From positions 124,001 to 188,000 of the forward strand of contig NZ_JAVFVS010000005.1 of the NCBI RefSeq assembly GCF_030929605.1: 64,000 nt of DNA. The letters are read 5' to 3'. Below are positions 1 to 9,154 of this stretch, piece by piece; position 1 is the first letter of the stretch, and every line of letters begins with the position of its first letter. The DNA comes from Flavobacterium sp. LHD-80 (GTDB lineage Bacteria; Bacteroidota; Bacteroidia; Flavobacteriales; Flavobacteriaceae). The notes under the pieces are model-generated. The model was not told the origin of the DNA. It saw only the letters and a list, made by a program, of their open reading frames with translations, and searched no databases. Made by a program: the position numbers and the translations under genes.

Positions 1-319
1 TTACATTTTGAAAACAATAGCACACAGAACGTCTTTCATTCTTCCTAAAAATTATGCCTATAACACTTTTTGTTATATGTGTAGCTGTTGTTAATTCTCA
101 AATTTGTTTGTCATGATTTTGCTTCATTTAAAATCGGAACAAACCCCACTTTTTTACCCCAATTTCATTTACAATATAATATGCAATTCGCCTCAAACGA
201 AGATGCACAACAATGTTATATAATCAAGAATAAAGGAATTTCTGCGGCAACGGAAACCATCAATTAAAGAACATTTATCACTTACAAAACAAAAAACAAC
301 AAACAAAAAGCATTTTAAA
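1..319. other. Gene-free leader region upstream of the sulfatase
   Basis: No reading frame here looks like a gene; the only minus-strand frame at the left edge is 12 codons and is preceded by a stop. I see no clear TAnnTTTG promoter box and no riboswitch fold that I recognise. Because the sulfatase is the first gene of the sulfur cluster, this stretch is where the operon promoter and any sulfur-responsive control should lie. Confidence 0.6.
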
Positions 320-1975
320 ATGAACAATAAAATTACCTCAATATTATTTTCTGCCTTAATAACCGGAGCTTTCAGTTTTACAAAAGCAACTGCTCAGAAT
401 ACATCAAAACCAAACATCATTCTGATTATGGTCGATGATATGGGTTACTCTGATTTAGGAAATTATGGTTCGGAAATTAAAACACCAAATCTTGATAAAT
501 TGGCGAGTGAAGGTTTACGTTTGCGCGAATTTTACAATAACTCGATTTGTGCGCCAACTCGCGCTTCACTCCTAACTGGTCAATATCAGCATAAAGCGGG
601 CGTTGGTTTTTTTGATGTGAATTTAGGACTGCCAGCTTATCAAGGATATTTGAACAAAGAATCTCTGACTTTGGGAGAAGTTTTCCGTTCTGGAGGATAT
701 AGCACGATTTTATCCGGAAAATGGCACGTAGGTTCTGAAGATCAGGCGCAATGGCCAAACCAAAGAGGTTTTGATAAATTTTATGGCATCTTAAAAGGCG
801 CATCCAATTATTTTGATACCAAACCTTTGCCTTTCGGAAAAACTCCATATCCGGTAAAACTGATTCGTAATAATGAAGAACTACATCCAAAAAATGATTC
901 GTATTATTTTACAGATGAAATTGGAAATAATGCCGTGACTTTCTTAGACGAACAAAACAAAGAAAACAAGCCTTTTTTTCTGTATTTAGCTTTTACCGCA
1001 CCACATTGGCCTTTGCAGGCAAAACCAGTTGACATTGCCAAATACAGAGGAAAATTTGATGAAGGCTGGGATGTTTTGAGAGAAAAAAGAATCGAAAAAT
1101 TAAAAGCAAACGGCATTTTACCAGCCAATCAGACTATTTCGCCAAGAGATCCAGAAGTTCCGGAATGGAGCAAATTATCTTACGACGAAAAACAATTCTG
1201 GAAAGCTAAAATGGAAGTTTACGCCGCAATGGTCGACAACATGGATCAGAATGTCGGGAAAGTTTTGGATAAACTAAAAGCGCTTAAAAAAGATAAAAAC
1301 ACATTGATTATCTTTATTTCAGATAATGGCGCTCAAGGCGGATTCAATACTTATAATCCGTTAGGACGAGGCTTGGTTCGAAATGACGGTCCCGTTGGAA
1401 CTTCAGGATCATTTGATTATCAGGAACAAAACTGGGCATATTTATCGAATACGCCGCTTCAGCAATATAAAAATAATATGCATGAAGGTGGTTTCAGTTC
1501 GCCGTTTATTGCTTGGTTTCCATCAAAAATAAAAGCCGGAAGAATTGATAAAGGAACCGGACATATTATCGACCTCGCTCCAACTTTCTACGAATTGGCA
1601 GGAATTGAATATCCTAAAAATTATAATAATGTAAATACGAATCCGCTTCCGGGGAAAAGTTTGCTTCCCGTTTTATTTGATAATGTTTCAGAAGTGAACC
1701 GAGGCGAACCCCTTTTCTGGGAAAGAGCAGGAAACAGAGCGGTGCGTGACGGAAAATGGAAATTGGTTTCGATTTATCCTTCTTACGAATGGGAACTTTA
1801 CAACCTTGAAACCGACAGAGGTGAAACCACAAATGTGGCACAACAAAATCCGGGAATTGTAAACAAACTTTCGGCATCTTATTTTGAATGGGCAGACCGC
1901 ACTGGCGTTGTAGAATACAGCAAATTCAAACTAAAACCAGAAGTAATGCCGGGTGGTGCCTCTCTAAAGAAATAA
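320..1975 (+). CDS. Secreted arylsulfatase, S1 (AtsA-like) family
   Basis: This enzyme hydrolyses sulfate esters and releases sulfate. Residues 1-26 form a signal peptide with likely cleavage near TAQ-N, so it acts in the periplasm or outside the cell. The sulfatase signature C-x-P-x-R is at C77-R81 (ICAPTRASLLTGQ); C77 would be converted to formylglycine. The metal-site stretch IMVDDMGYSD lies at 36-45, and a C-terminal DUF4976-like tail ends in RGETTNVAQQNP. The length (551 aa) fits the 530-560 aa of AtsA-like enzymes. It lies 30 nt before the serine acetyltransferase on the same strand, so it is probably the first gene of a sulfur-assimilation operon. AtsA-type sulfatases are known sulfate-starvation enzymes in other bacteria; a role in polysaccharide desulfation is the alternative, supported weakly by the SusD remnant downstream. 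Confidence 0.9.
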   Translation: MNNKITSILFSALITGAFSFTKATAQNTSKPNIILIMVDDMGYSDLGNYGSEIKTPNLDKLASEGLRLREFYNNSICAPTRASLLTGQYQHKAGVGFFDVNLGLPAYQGYLNKESLTLGEVFRSGGYSTILSGKWHVGSEDQAQWPNQRGFDKFYGILKGASNYFDTKPLPFGKTPYPVKLIRNNEELHPKNDSYYFTDEIGNNAVTFLDEQNKENKPFFLYLAFTAPHWPLQAKPVDIAKYRGKFDEGWDVLREKRIEKLKANGILPANQTISPRDPEVPEWSKLSYDEKQFWKAKMEVYAAMVDNMDQNVGKVLDKLKALKKDKNTLIIFISDNGAQGGFNTYNPLGRGLVRNDGPVGTSGSFDYQEQNWAYLSNTPLQQYKNNMHEGGFSSPFIAWFPSKIKAGRIDKGTGHIIDLAPTFYELAGIEYPKNYNNVNTNPLPGKSLLPVLFDNVSEVNRGEPLFWERAGNRAVRDGKWKLVSIYPSYEWELYNLETDRGETTNVAQQNPGIVNKLSASYFEWADRTGVVEYSKFKLKPEVMPGGASLKK

Positions 1976-2005
1976 AAATCTTTTTCTAACCATAAAATAA
2001 TCATT

Positions 2006-2827
2006 ATGAGTTCATTTTATCAAGAAATAGCAAAACAGCATCATGACTTAGTGATTCTGCCGGAGAAAAAATTAATCCATCAGTTTATAGATGATTTGTT
2101 TGTCATTTTATTTTCGAATACCTCAAAATCATTAGAGTCTGAGGCGACAATCAAATACAAATTCAATCAGCTGGAAAAGCAATTTGATGAATTGGTTCTG
2201 GATTTTTCACCAAAAAGTGACCAAAAACAGCAGACCAAAAACTTTTTTGAAGCGATTCCGAAACTGCACAAAAAAGCACTAAACGACGCTGTAACAATAT
2301 TTACAAAAGATCCTGCGGCCAAATCTCTGGAAGAAGTATTATACTCGTATCCTGGTTTTTTCGCTATTGCCGTTTACCGATTTTCTCATCAGCTTTGGGA
2401 GCAGGATTTAAAATTATTAGCCAGAACAATTTCAGAATATGCTCATATTAAAACGAGTATTGAAATTCATCCCGGCGCACAAATTGGAAAAGATTTCGCT
2501 ATCGATCACGGAACAGGAATCGTGATTGGAGAAACAACAATTATTGGCAATAATGTGCAAATTTACCAAGGCGTTACACTTGGCGCTTTGAGTGTAAAAA
2601 AAGACGAAGCATTTGTAAAAAGACACCCAACCATTGAAGATAATGTCATTATATATGCTAACAGCACTATTCTTGGCGGTCAAACTACAGTTGGAAAAGA
2701 TTCTATAATTGGCGGAAACGTCTGGCTGACATATACAATTCCTTCCAATTCTGTGGTTTATCATAAAAACGAAATTAAAATCAGGGACAATAACCCTTTC
2801 CCTGCACCCATTTTTTATTCTATTTAA
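2006..2827 (+). CDS. cysE: Serine O-acetyltransferase
   Basis: It acetylates L-serine with acetyl-CoA to give O-acetylserine, the first step of cysteine synthesis. The N-terminal half (about 1-140) is helical. The C-terminal half is a left-handed beta-helix of hexapeptide repeats: [23 protein letters not shown] at about 152-174, with the catalytic DHGTG, then [17 protein letters not shown]. At 273 aa it is the longer, EpsC-like serine acetyltransferase type. Only 14 nt separate it from the downstream O-acetylserine sulfhydrylase, which consumes its product, so the two are surely co-transcribed. The start has a reasonable upstream region and leaves a 30-nt gap after the sulfatase. Confidence 0.93.
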   Translation: MSSFYQEIAKQHHDLVILPEKKLIHQFIDDLFVILFSNTSKSLESEATIKYKFNQLEKQFDELVLDFSPKSDQKQQTKNFFEAIPKLHKKALNDAVTIFTKDPAAKSLEEVLYSYPGFFAIAVYRFSHQLWEQDLKLLARTISEYAHIKTSIEIHPGAQIGKDFAIDHGTGIVIGETTIIGNNVQIYQGVTLGALSVKKDEAFVKRHPTIEDNVIIYANSTILGGQTTVGKDSIIGGNVWLTYTIPSNSVVYHKNEIKIRDNNPFPAPIFYSI

Positions 2828-2841
2828 AAATATCAAAACCA

Positions 2842-3753
2842 ATGAAATATCAAAACATTTTAGAAACCATAGGAAACACTCCTCACATTCGATTAAACAA
2901 ACTTTTTAAATCACATGAAGTGTGGATTAAATTGGAAAAATCAAATCCAGGATCCAGTATTAAAGACCGAATCGCTCTCGCAATGATTGAAGATGCCGAA
3001 CAAAAAGGACTTATAAATCAGGATACCGTAATTATTGAACCAACTTCAGGAAATACTGGAATTGGACTTTCACTTGTCGCCGCAGTAAAAGGTTATAAAG
3101 TTATTGTGGTAATGCCAGAATCGATGAGTGTTGAACGCAGGAGAATTTTGAATGCCTATGGTGCCGAATATGTTTTGACACCGAGAGAAAAAGGAACTTC
3201 GGGAGCAGTTGAAAGAGCGAAGGAACTGGCTTCGACAATTAAAAACTCTTTTCTTCCTTCACAGTTTACCAACAAAGCAAATGTTGAAATTCACGAAAAA
3301 ACAACGGCTCTAGAAATTGTAGCCGATTTTCCAGATGGAATTGATTATCTGATTACTGGAGTTGGAACTGGAGGTCATATTACTGGAGTTTCAAAAATTT
3401 TGAAACAACATTTCCCAAATCTTCAAACTTATGCAGTTGAGCCGGCTTTGTCGCCAGTTTTGAGCGGTGGATTGCCTTCTCCACATCCGTTTCAGGGAAT
3501 TGGAGCAGGTTTTATTCCAGAAGTTTTTAATCGCGAATATGTCGATCAGATTTTAACGGTTGATAAAAACGAATCGTACAATTTCACTAAAAAAATAGCA
3601 AAAGAAGAAGGAATATTTGCCGGAATATCGACTGGAGCAGCACTTGCGGCACTTTCCAGAAAACTCAAAGATATTCCTGAAGATGCTGTAATCCTGACGT
3701 TTAATTATGACACTGGAGAAAGATATTTATCTGTAGATGAGTTATTTGATTAA
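2842..3753 (+). CDS. cysK: Cysteine synthase (O-acetylserine sulfhydrylase)
   Basis: A PLP-dependent fold type II enzyme that makes cysteine from O-acetylserine and sulfide. The PLP lysine is K41 in NPGSSIKDR, the substrate/PLP loop is PTSGNTGIG at about 73-81, and the glycine-rich phosphate loop is [11 protein letters not shown]. It is 303 aa, typical for CysK/CysM. It is the third gene of the sulfur cluster, 14 nt after cysE and 61 nt before the encapsulin gene. The CysM type, which can use thiosulfate, cannot be excluded from sequence alone. Its cysteine product is the substrate of the encapsulated desulfurase two genes downstream. Confidence 0.93.
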   Translation: MKYQNILETIGNTPHIRLNKLFKSHEVWIKLEKSNPGSSIKDRIALAMIEDAEQKGLINQDTVIIEPTSGNTGIGLSLVAAVKGYKVIVVMPESMSVERRRILNAYGAEYVLTPREKGTSGAVERAKELASTIKNSFLPSQFTNKANVEIHEKTTALEIVADFPDGIDYLITGVGTGGHITGVSKILKQHFPNLQTYAVEPALSPVLSGGLPSPHPFQGIGAGFIPEVFNREYVDQILTVDKNESYNFTKKIAKEEGIFAGISTGAALAALSRKLKDIPEDAVILTFNYDTGERYLSVDELFD

Positions 3754-3814
3754 AATTATGAATAACTTTAAGCAAGCAAAAAATAATTTACAAACCTATT
3801 AAAATACCAGAAAA

Positions 3815-4735
3815 ATGGCAGAATCAAAACAACAACAGACCGCATTAGGCGATGTTGCAGCAAGACAGCTCGCAATTGCAACACGTACCGTACCCCAAAT
3901 TGGAACAACTTCTCCACGCTGGCTGACACATCTTTTGCATTGGACACCAGTAGAATCGGGAGTATTTCGTTTGAACAAAGTTAAAAATGCAAACCACATC
4001 GAAGTCGATTGTTCTGCACGCGACGAAAGGGTTTTACCAAACACTTTTGTTGATTATGTTGAAAACCCGAGAGAATATAATCTTGCTGCCGTTCAGACCA
4101 TTGTAGAAGTTCATACACGTGTTTCTGACTTATATAGCAAGCCGTACAATCAAATTTCGGAACAGCTTCGTTTGGCAATAGAAACGATTAAAGAACGTCA
4201 AGAAAGCGAATTAATCAATAATAAAGATTACGGATTATTAAGCAATGTGGCACCTTCGCAAATTATAAAAACTCGTACAGGAGCACCAACTCCAGATGAT
4301 TTAGACGAATTACTGACTAAAGTTTGGAAAGAGCCAGGTTTCTTTTTGTTGCATCCGCTGGCAATTGCCGCTTTTGGACGCGAATGTACACGCCGTGGTG
4401 TTCCGCCTCCGACAATATCTCTATTTGGGTCTCAATTTTTAACTTGGAGAGGCATTCCGCTTATTCCATCTGATAAATTGCCGATCGTAAAAGGAAAATC
4501 AAAAATCATTTTATTGCGTACTGGTGAAAGTCGTCAAGGTGTTATTGGATTGATTCAGCCTGGATTACAAGGCGAGCAATCTCCTGGATTATCAGTTCGT
4601 TTTATGGGAATTAATGAAAAAGCGATTGCTTCATACTTGGTTTCGCTTTATTGTTCTTTAGCTATTTTGGTTGATGATGCCATCGCTGTTTTAGAAGATG
4701 TCGAAATAGGAAAGTATCATGAGTACAAATACTAA
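3815..4735 (+). CDS. Family 2A encapsulin shell protein (SrpI-like)
   Basis: This 306-aa protein resembles the HK97-fold shell proteins of family 2A encapsulins, first described as SrpI, a sulfur-limitation protein of cyanobacteria. Recognisable parts are the N-terminal arm (DVAARQLAIATRTVPQIG), TSPRWLTHLLHWTPVESGVFRLNK, the stretch LLTKVWKEPGFFLLHPLAIAAFGRE, FLTWRGIPLIPSDKLPI in the A/P-domain region, and a C-terminal GLSVRFMGINEKAIASYLVSLYCS. Such proteins self-assemble into a nanocompartment that encloses a cysteine desulfurase. The next gene overlaps this one by 17 nt and encodes exactly that enzyme, which fixes the assignment. Older databases often call this family a 'major membrane protein I' homologue; there is no membrane segment here. 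Confidence 0.93.
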   Translation: MAESKQQQTALGDVAARQLAIATRTVPQIGTTSPRWLTHLLHWTPVESGVFRLNKVKNANHIEVDCSARDERVLPNTFVDYVENPREYNLAAVQTIVEVHTRVSDLYSKPYNQISEQLRLAIETIKERQESELINNKDYGLLSNVAPSQIIKTRTGAPTPDDLDELLTKVWKEPGFFLLHPLAIAAFGRECTRRGVPPPTISLFGSQFLTWRGIPLIPSDKLPIVKGKSKIILLRTGESRQGVIGLIQPGLQGEQSPGLSVRFMGINEKAIASYLVSLYCSLAILVDDAIAVLEDVEIGKYHEYKY

Positions 4736-6650
4736 CCCAGACGGATTACCAAACATTGACGATTTGCAGTTTCTGGCAAACGAGCTGTTCAGTGCACTAC
4801 CCAATGAATTTCCGAAAGAAATTTCACTGAGTCCAGACAAAGCTGAACATCCTCGTGCGACAAAAATTGCAGAAACACTTTTGCATGCTGGCGGTGCCAA
4901 TATTTTAACGCCGTTTCCAACGCAAAGTCCGTTAAATGTTAATCTGGCACCACCTTCGTTCAGCGGTTTTGGAGGTTCTCCAGCAAGTGCTTCTCAAAGT
5001 TCGAGTGCCTCGGCTTTGTATCCAAATGCTGGTGCAGGTTTTGATCCTAAATATGGCATCCCTTCTTCTGGAATTCCTGAAGATAACGGACTAAATATTA
5101 ATAATCCGCAGACTGGTTTTTATGATATCAATTTAAAAAACAGCGGTTCGCCACAGCTTAATGAAGAATCACTTTTTTCATCGCTGTTTTTAAATGATCA
5201 ATATTTGCCTTTTCAAAGCGAAAATTCTTCGTTTGAAAATGAACTAAAAATAGCTTTAGAAACAGTTGATACTTTTTTTAGAAAGCGAAATGATTTTCCG
5301 TCAAGCGGAAGTGATCTTCAAAACTCGTATTATTTTTTAGATCAGAATCCGTTTGCTTTTGATCCAAAAAGTACAAATGCGATTGTTGGAAGTTCTTTCG
5401 GAACAAATCCATTAAGCGGCAGTACAAATTCACATTTTAATGCCGAATTGATCAAAAAAGATTTTCCCATTTTGAGTGAAACCGTAAACGGAAAGCCTTT
5501 GATATGGTTTGATAATGCTGCAACGACTCAAAAACCAAAATCGGTTATTGATCGAATTGCGTATTTCTACGAGCATGAAAATTCGAACATTCACCGTGCA
5601 GCACATGAATTGGCTGCACGTGCATCTGACGCTTATGAAGCTGCACGGGAAAAAGTAAAAACGTTCTTAAATGCTTCTTCAGTAAACGAAATTGTATTTG
5701 TCCGTGGTGCTACCGAAGGAATCAATTTAGTGGCTTCAACTTGGGGCGATCAAAATTTAAATTCGGGAGATGAGATTATTGTCAGCAATTTGGAGCATCA
5801 TGCGAATATAGTTCCGTGGAAAAGATTGGCCGATAAAAAAGGTTTGAAATTAAGAGTAATTCCTGTTGATGATGACGGTCAAATTCTGCTTGATGAATAT
5901 GCAAAATTGCTGAATTCAAAAACTCGTTTAGTGGCTTTTACACAAGTTTCAAATGCATTGGGAACCGTAACACCAGCCAAAAAAATAACCGAAATGGCAC
6001 ACGCAGCAGGTGCAAAAGTCTTAATTGACGGCGCACAATCTGTTTCGCACATGAAAGTTGATGTTCAGGATTTAAATCCGGATTGGTTGGTTTTTTCTGG
6101 ACATAAATTATTTGGTCCAACAGGAATTGGAGCTTTATACGGAAAAGAAGATTTGCTGAACGAAATGCAACCGTATCAATCTGGCGGAAACATGATTCAG
6201 GATGTGACTTTTGAGGAAATAAAATACCACAAAGCACCCAATCGTTTCGAAGCCGGAACAGGAAACATTGCCGATGCGATTGGCCTTGGCGCTGCAATTG
6301 ATTATGTTACGAAACTCGGAATTGAGCAAATTGGACAATATGAGCATTATTTATTAGAATATGCAACAAGGCTTTTAAAAGAAATTCCGGGCGTACGTTT
6401 AATAGGAACAGCGAAGGACAAAGCAAGTGTATTATCTTTTAATTTACAAGGATATACAAACGATCAAGTTGGTCAGGCATTAAATAAAGAAGGTGTTGCG
6501 GTAAGAACGGGACATCATTGTGCACAACCTATTTTGAGGAGAATGGGAGTCGAAACTACGGTTCGCCCATCCTTGGCATTTTACAATACAACTCAAGATG
6601 TTGATACTTTTATCAAAACTTTGTGGGAACTGAAAAAAGCCAAATTTTAA
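4719..6650 (+). CDS. Cysteine desulfurase, encapsulin cargo, with long disordered N-terminus
   Basis: A SufS-type (class II) PLP enzyme that removes sulfur from cysteine, giving alanine and a persulfide. The catalytic domain runs from about residue 242 to 643. The PLP lysine is K463 in FSGHKLFGPTG, the persulfide cysteine is C601 in TGHHCAQPILRRMG, and RPSLAFYNT follows. Residues 1-240 are an extra low-complexity segment rich in Asn, Ser, Pro, Phe and Gly, without predicted fold. In family 2A encapsulin systems this extension is the cargo-loading domain. The ATG at 4719 overlaps the shell gene by 17 nt (translational coupling), and a run AGGAAAG lies just upstream. The gene ends the operon; a strong terminator follows at 6716. 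A housekeeping SUF role is less likely because no other suf gene is adjacent. Confidence 0.95.
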   Translation: MSTNTNPDGLPNIDDLQFLANELFSALPNEFPKEISLSPDKAEHPRATKIAETLLHAGGANILTPFPTQSPLNVNLAPPSFSGFGGSPASASQSSSASALYPNAGAGFDPKYGIPSSGIPEDNGLNINNPQTGFYDINLKNSGSPQLNEESLFSSLFLNDQYLPFQSENSSFENELKIALETVDTFFRKRNDFPSSGSDLQNSYYFLDQNPFAFDPKSTNAIVGSSFGTNPLSGSTNSHFNAELIKKDFPILSETVNGKPLIWFDNAATTQKPKSVIDRIAYFYEHENSNIHRAAHELAARASDAYEAAREKVKTFLNASSVNEIVFVRGATEGINLVASTWGDQNLNSGDEIIVSNLEHHANIVPWKRLADKKGLKLRVIPVDDDGQILLDEYAKLLNSKTRLVAFTQVSNALGTVTPAKKITEMAHAAGAKVLIDGAQSVSHMKVDVQDLNPDWLVFSGHKLFGPTGIGALYGKEDLLNEMQPYQSGGNMIQDVTFEEIKYHKAPNRFEAGTGNIADAIGLGAAIDYVTKLGIEQIGQYEHYLLEYATRLLKEIPGVRLIGTAKDKASVLSFNLQGYTNDQVGQALNKEGVAVRTGHHCAQPILRRMGVETTVRPSLAFYNTTQDVDTFIKTLWELKKAKF

Positions 6651-6715
6651 AAATATTGAGATTAAATTCTCTAAATGAATAATTACTTTTTTTGATATTT
6701 TGAGTAATTATACCC

Positions 6716-6751
6716 AAAAGCGATTGTTTTCCTGAACAGTCGCTTTTTTTT
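6716..6751 (+). terminator. Intrinsic terminator of the encapsulin operon
   Basis: AAAAGCGA at 6716-6723 pairs with TCGCTTTT at 6740-6747, and TTGTT pairs with AACAG inside it. A run of T follows. It lies 66 nt after the desulfurase stop and closes the sulfur operon. Confidence 0.85.
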
Positions 6752-6790
6752 GTTTCAATCTTAAAAAATCTAAGTTTTTTCTACAAAAAT

Positions 6791-6940
6791 CAAAAAGTAA
6801 CTACTAAAAAACCTTCAATTGATATTAGCCAAAATGGCAACGGCTCTTATATTCTTCAATACGATTCAAACAGATTGGTCTTCCCTATTCCATTAATGGA
6901 CATCAAAAAAAAATCACACAAATCCTGGATACGGAAGTTA
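6791..6940 (+). pseudogene. Remnant of a SusD/RagB C-terminus
   Basis: One frame reads ...SYILQYDSNRLVFPIPLMDIKK (the last part at 6863-6910), the hallmark end of SusD-family lipoproteins. After a run of nine A at 6905-6913 the neighbouring frame gives NHTNPGYGS and a stop, which corresponds to the usual terminal QNPGY. So a frameshift at the A-run separates two parts of one former C-terminus. Nothing of the N-terminal ~450 residues or of a SusC partner is present. The call rests on short motifs and is an inference. Confidence 0.55.
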
Positions 6941-6961
6941 AATGGAAACCTGTATAAAAAC

Positions 6962-6995
6962 AAAAACCATTCGTTTTAAGCGAATGGTTTTTTGT
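6962..6995 (+). terminator. Intrinsic terminator after the SusD remnant
   Basis: AAAAACCATTCG (6962-6973) pairs with CGAATGGTTTTT (6981-6992) around a 7-nt loop, with a T-run on the plus strand. It follows the SusD remnant and probably belonged to that gene. Confidence 0.75.
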
Positions 6996-7049
6996 CCCAA
7001 AAAAAATATATAAATAAAATACAAAGATAAATTCAGTTTTAAAATCACA

Positions 7050-7505
7050 TTATGCTTCGGCTGGTACTTTTTTCTTTAATTCTTGCGCAAGAGTCAGCGT
7101 AATTGGATCTAAATGACCCGAGTAAAAAGTATCTAATAATTCCTGAAATATTGGATTTGCATTTACAACCTGAACAAAAAGACTCAAAGAAGAACGCAAT
7201 TTACGAGCGTCTAATTCACCCAGAATCGCTTCAATAGATTTGGTTTTATAGTTTAACAAAAGTCGCGCAATTTCAACTAAATGCTTGGCTAAAACGGGAT
7301 GATTTAAATACGCTTCCGCTTCTTCCAGATCGGCAATGGCATAATAATTTGCTATATTGCTTTTTCCTAAACCTTTTATCTGCGGAAAAATAAACCACAT
7401 CCAGTGCGTTTCTTTTTTCCCTTTTTTCAATTCCGAATAAGCCGTTAAATACAGCTTGTTTTGTGCATCTAGAAAACGTGTCAAATCATTAGAATTATAA
7501 GCCAT
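7050..7505 (-). CDS. DUF1810 family protein
   Basis: A 151-aa cytoplasmic protein that matches the DUF1810 family over its whole length: DLTRFLDAQNKLYLTAYSELKKGKKETHWMWFIFPQIKGLG at the N-terminus and PIFQELLDTFYSGHLDPITL near the C-terminus. The conserved THWMWFIFPQ is intact. No biochemical function is established for the family; some databases carry the misleading label 'calpastatin'. It is a single gene, reading toward the operon terminator side, with its own short upstream region. Confidence 0.85.
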   Translation of the reverse strand: MAYNSNDLTRFLDAQNKLYLTAYSELKKGKKETHWMWFIFPQIKGLGKSNIANYYAIADLEEAEAYLNHPVLAKHLVEIARLLLNYKTKSIEAILGELDARKLRSSLSLFVQVVNANPIFQELLDTFYSGHLDPITLTLAQELKKKVPAEA

Positions 7506-7635
7506 AGGAAATAAAATTTAGTAAAGATTCTGCAAATAGCTGCTGTTATAAATTATACTCCAAAACTACTCATGAAGTCATTTTTTAAGTTATATAATTT
7601 TTTATACTACGTTATATAATTCCAATTTCTGCAAA

Positions 7636-7668
7636 AAAAAACAGCTGTAAAAATTTACAGCTGTTTTT
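7636..7668 (-). terminator. Intrinsic terminator of ornithine aminotransferase
   Basis: A perfect 15-bp stem: AAAAACAGCTGTAAA at 7636-7650 pairs with TTTACAGCTGTTTTT at 7654-7668 around AAA. A/T runs on both sides mean it could work in both directions. It lies 21 nt past the end of the aminotransferase gene. Confidence 0.88.
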
Positions 7669-7689
7669 TAATATAACGTCTATTTATGC

Positions 7690-8943
7690 TTATAACTTAA
7701 ATTCATTAAGTGACTTTTCAATAATTTCAAGACATTCCTGAATTTGAGCTTCTGTCATTACTAATGGCGGTGCCAATCTAATTTTGTTGCCGTGAGTTGG
7801 TTTTGCCAATAATCCGTTGTCTCTGAATTTTAGGCAAATTTCCCAAGCTAAATCAGAATCTTCATTTGTATTAATTACGATCGCATTCAAAAGCCCTTTT
7901 CCGCGAACAAGCGTAATCAAATTATTCTTTTCAGCGATTTTGTTTAATCCTTCTCTTAAAATAATTCCCAAACGTTCTGCATTTTCGGCCAGTTTTTCAT
8001 CTTTAATTACTTCTAATGCTGCAATCGCAACCGCTGCTGCAACAGGATTTCCACCAAAAGTAGAACCGTGCTGCCCTGGTTTGATGACATTCATAATCTC
8101 ATTATTTGCCAAAACCGCAGAAACTGGATAAACTCCACCAGAAATTGCTTTTCCTAAAATTAAAATGTCTGGCTGTACATTTTCATGATGAACAGCTAAT
8201 AATTTTCCTGTACGCGCAATTCCTGTCTGAACTTCATCGGCAATAAATAAAACATTATGTTTCTCGCACAACGCTTTTGCTTTTGCCAAATATCCTTCGG
8301 ACGGAACATAAACTCCAGCTTCTCCCTGAATTGGTTCAACCAAAAATCCAGCAATATTTTTTGAAGAATCTAACGCTTTTTCAAGTGCTTCCAGATTATC
8401 ATACTCAATTTTTATAAATCCGTCTGTAAACGGACCAAAGTTTTTGCGAGCCGTTTCATCATTAGAAAATGAAATAATGGTAGTCGTTCTTCCATGAAAA
8501 TTATTCTCACACACAATCACTTGCGCTTGATTTTCTGGAATTCCTTTTACCTCATATGCCCATTTTCTGCATATTTTTAGTGCTGTTTCAACTGCTTCAG
8601 CACCTGTGTTCATTGGCAATACTTTATCAAAACCAAAATAATTGGTTATATATTCTTCGTAATTACCCAATTTATCATTGTAAAAAGCACGCGAAGTCAA
8701 AGTCAGTTTTTGCGCCTGATCCACCATTGCTTGTACAATTTTTGGATGACAATGCCCTTGATTTACTGCTGAATAAGCGGATAAAAAATCATAATATTTT
8801 TTTCCATCTACATCCCAAACATATACTCCTTCTCCTTTTTCTAAAACCACAGGAAGCGGATGATAATTATGAGCTCCGTATTTATTCTCTTTTTCAATCA
8901 AAATTTCAGATTTCGATGAAAGTATATTTTCTGTATGTATCAT
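7690..8943 (-). CDS. rocD: Ornithine--oxo-acid aminotransferase
   Basis: A PLP-dependent class III aminotransferase that converts ornithine plus 2-oxoglutarate into glutamate semialdehyde and glutamate. The PLP aspartate is in FIADEVQTG (D236) and the Schiff-base lysine is K265 in [27 protein letters not shown] at 53-69 and VEPIQGEAG at 202-210 are typical of ornithine aminotransferase rather than acetylornithine or GABA enzymes. It is full length at 417 aa. It is divergent from an Lrp/AsnC-type regulator gene whose upstream region holds an array of dyads, so control by that regulator in response to an amino acid is likely (inference). Confidence 0.95.
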   Translation of the reverse strand: MIHTENILSSKSEILIEKENKYGAHNYHPLPVVLEKGEGVYVWDVDGKKYYDFLSAYSAVNQGHCHPKIVQAMVDQAQKLTLTSRAFYNDKLGNYEEYITNYFGFDKVLPMNTGAEAVETALKICRKWAYEVKGIPENQAQVIVCENNFHGRTTTIISFSNDETARKNFGPFTDGFIKIEYDNLEALEKALDSSKNIAGFLVEPIQGEAGVYVPSEGYLAKAKALCEKHNVLFIADEVQTGIARTGKLLAVHHENVQPDILILGKAISGGVYPVSAVLANNEIMNVIKPGQHGSTFGGNPVAAAVAIAALEVIKDEKLAENAERLGIILREGLNKIAEKNNLITLVRGKGLLNAIVINTNEDSDLAWEICLKFRDNGLLAKPTHGNKIRLAPPLVMTEAQIQECLEIIEKSLNEFKL

Positions 8944-8963
8944 AATATATTATTTTTCAAACA

Positions 8964-8993
8964 CAAAAGTATCAAAAAACACAAAATAGACAA
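8964..8993 (-). promoter_or_regulatory. Putative rocD promoter
   Basis: On the minus strand TACTTTTG (8971-8964) matches the Bacteroidota -7 box TAnnTTTG, and a TTG (8993-8991) stands 19 nt upstream as a -33 element. Transcription would begin a few bases before the ATG at 8943, giving a very short leader. Confidence 0.5.
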
Positions 8994-9078
8994 TAAAAAA
9001 ACATAAATTAAATAAATTAATCACTAAAAAAAGTCAAATTTAATTTTAAAAGCAAATAAAAAACAAATATCATCAGAG

Positions 9079-9088
9079 CATGTACATG
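9079..9088. promoter_or_regulatory. CATGTACATG palindrome between rocD and the Lrp/AsnC gene
   Basis: A perfect 10-bp palindrome in the AT-rich divergent spacer. It is a possible regulator site, but its geometry differs from that of the four dyads to its right. Confidence 0.3.
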
Positions 9089-9154
9089 ATTTTATTCCCT
9101 TTTGTTGAAAAAAATAATTACTTTTATAAATCAAAAAACAATAACGATTGTGCA

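Noticed and set aside
1..60. Tail of a minus-strand gene at the left edge (TTA at position 1)
   Set aside because: The frame ending there is only 12 codons and has an in-frame stop just upstream, so it is not a gene end.
4719..6650. Housekeeping SUF cysteine desulfurase
   Set aside because: The core is SufS-like, but the 240-residue extension and the overlapping encapsulin gene identify an encapsulated cargo; no sufBCDE gene is adjacent.
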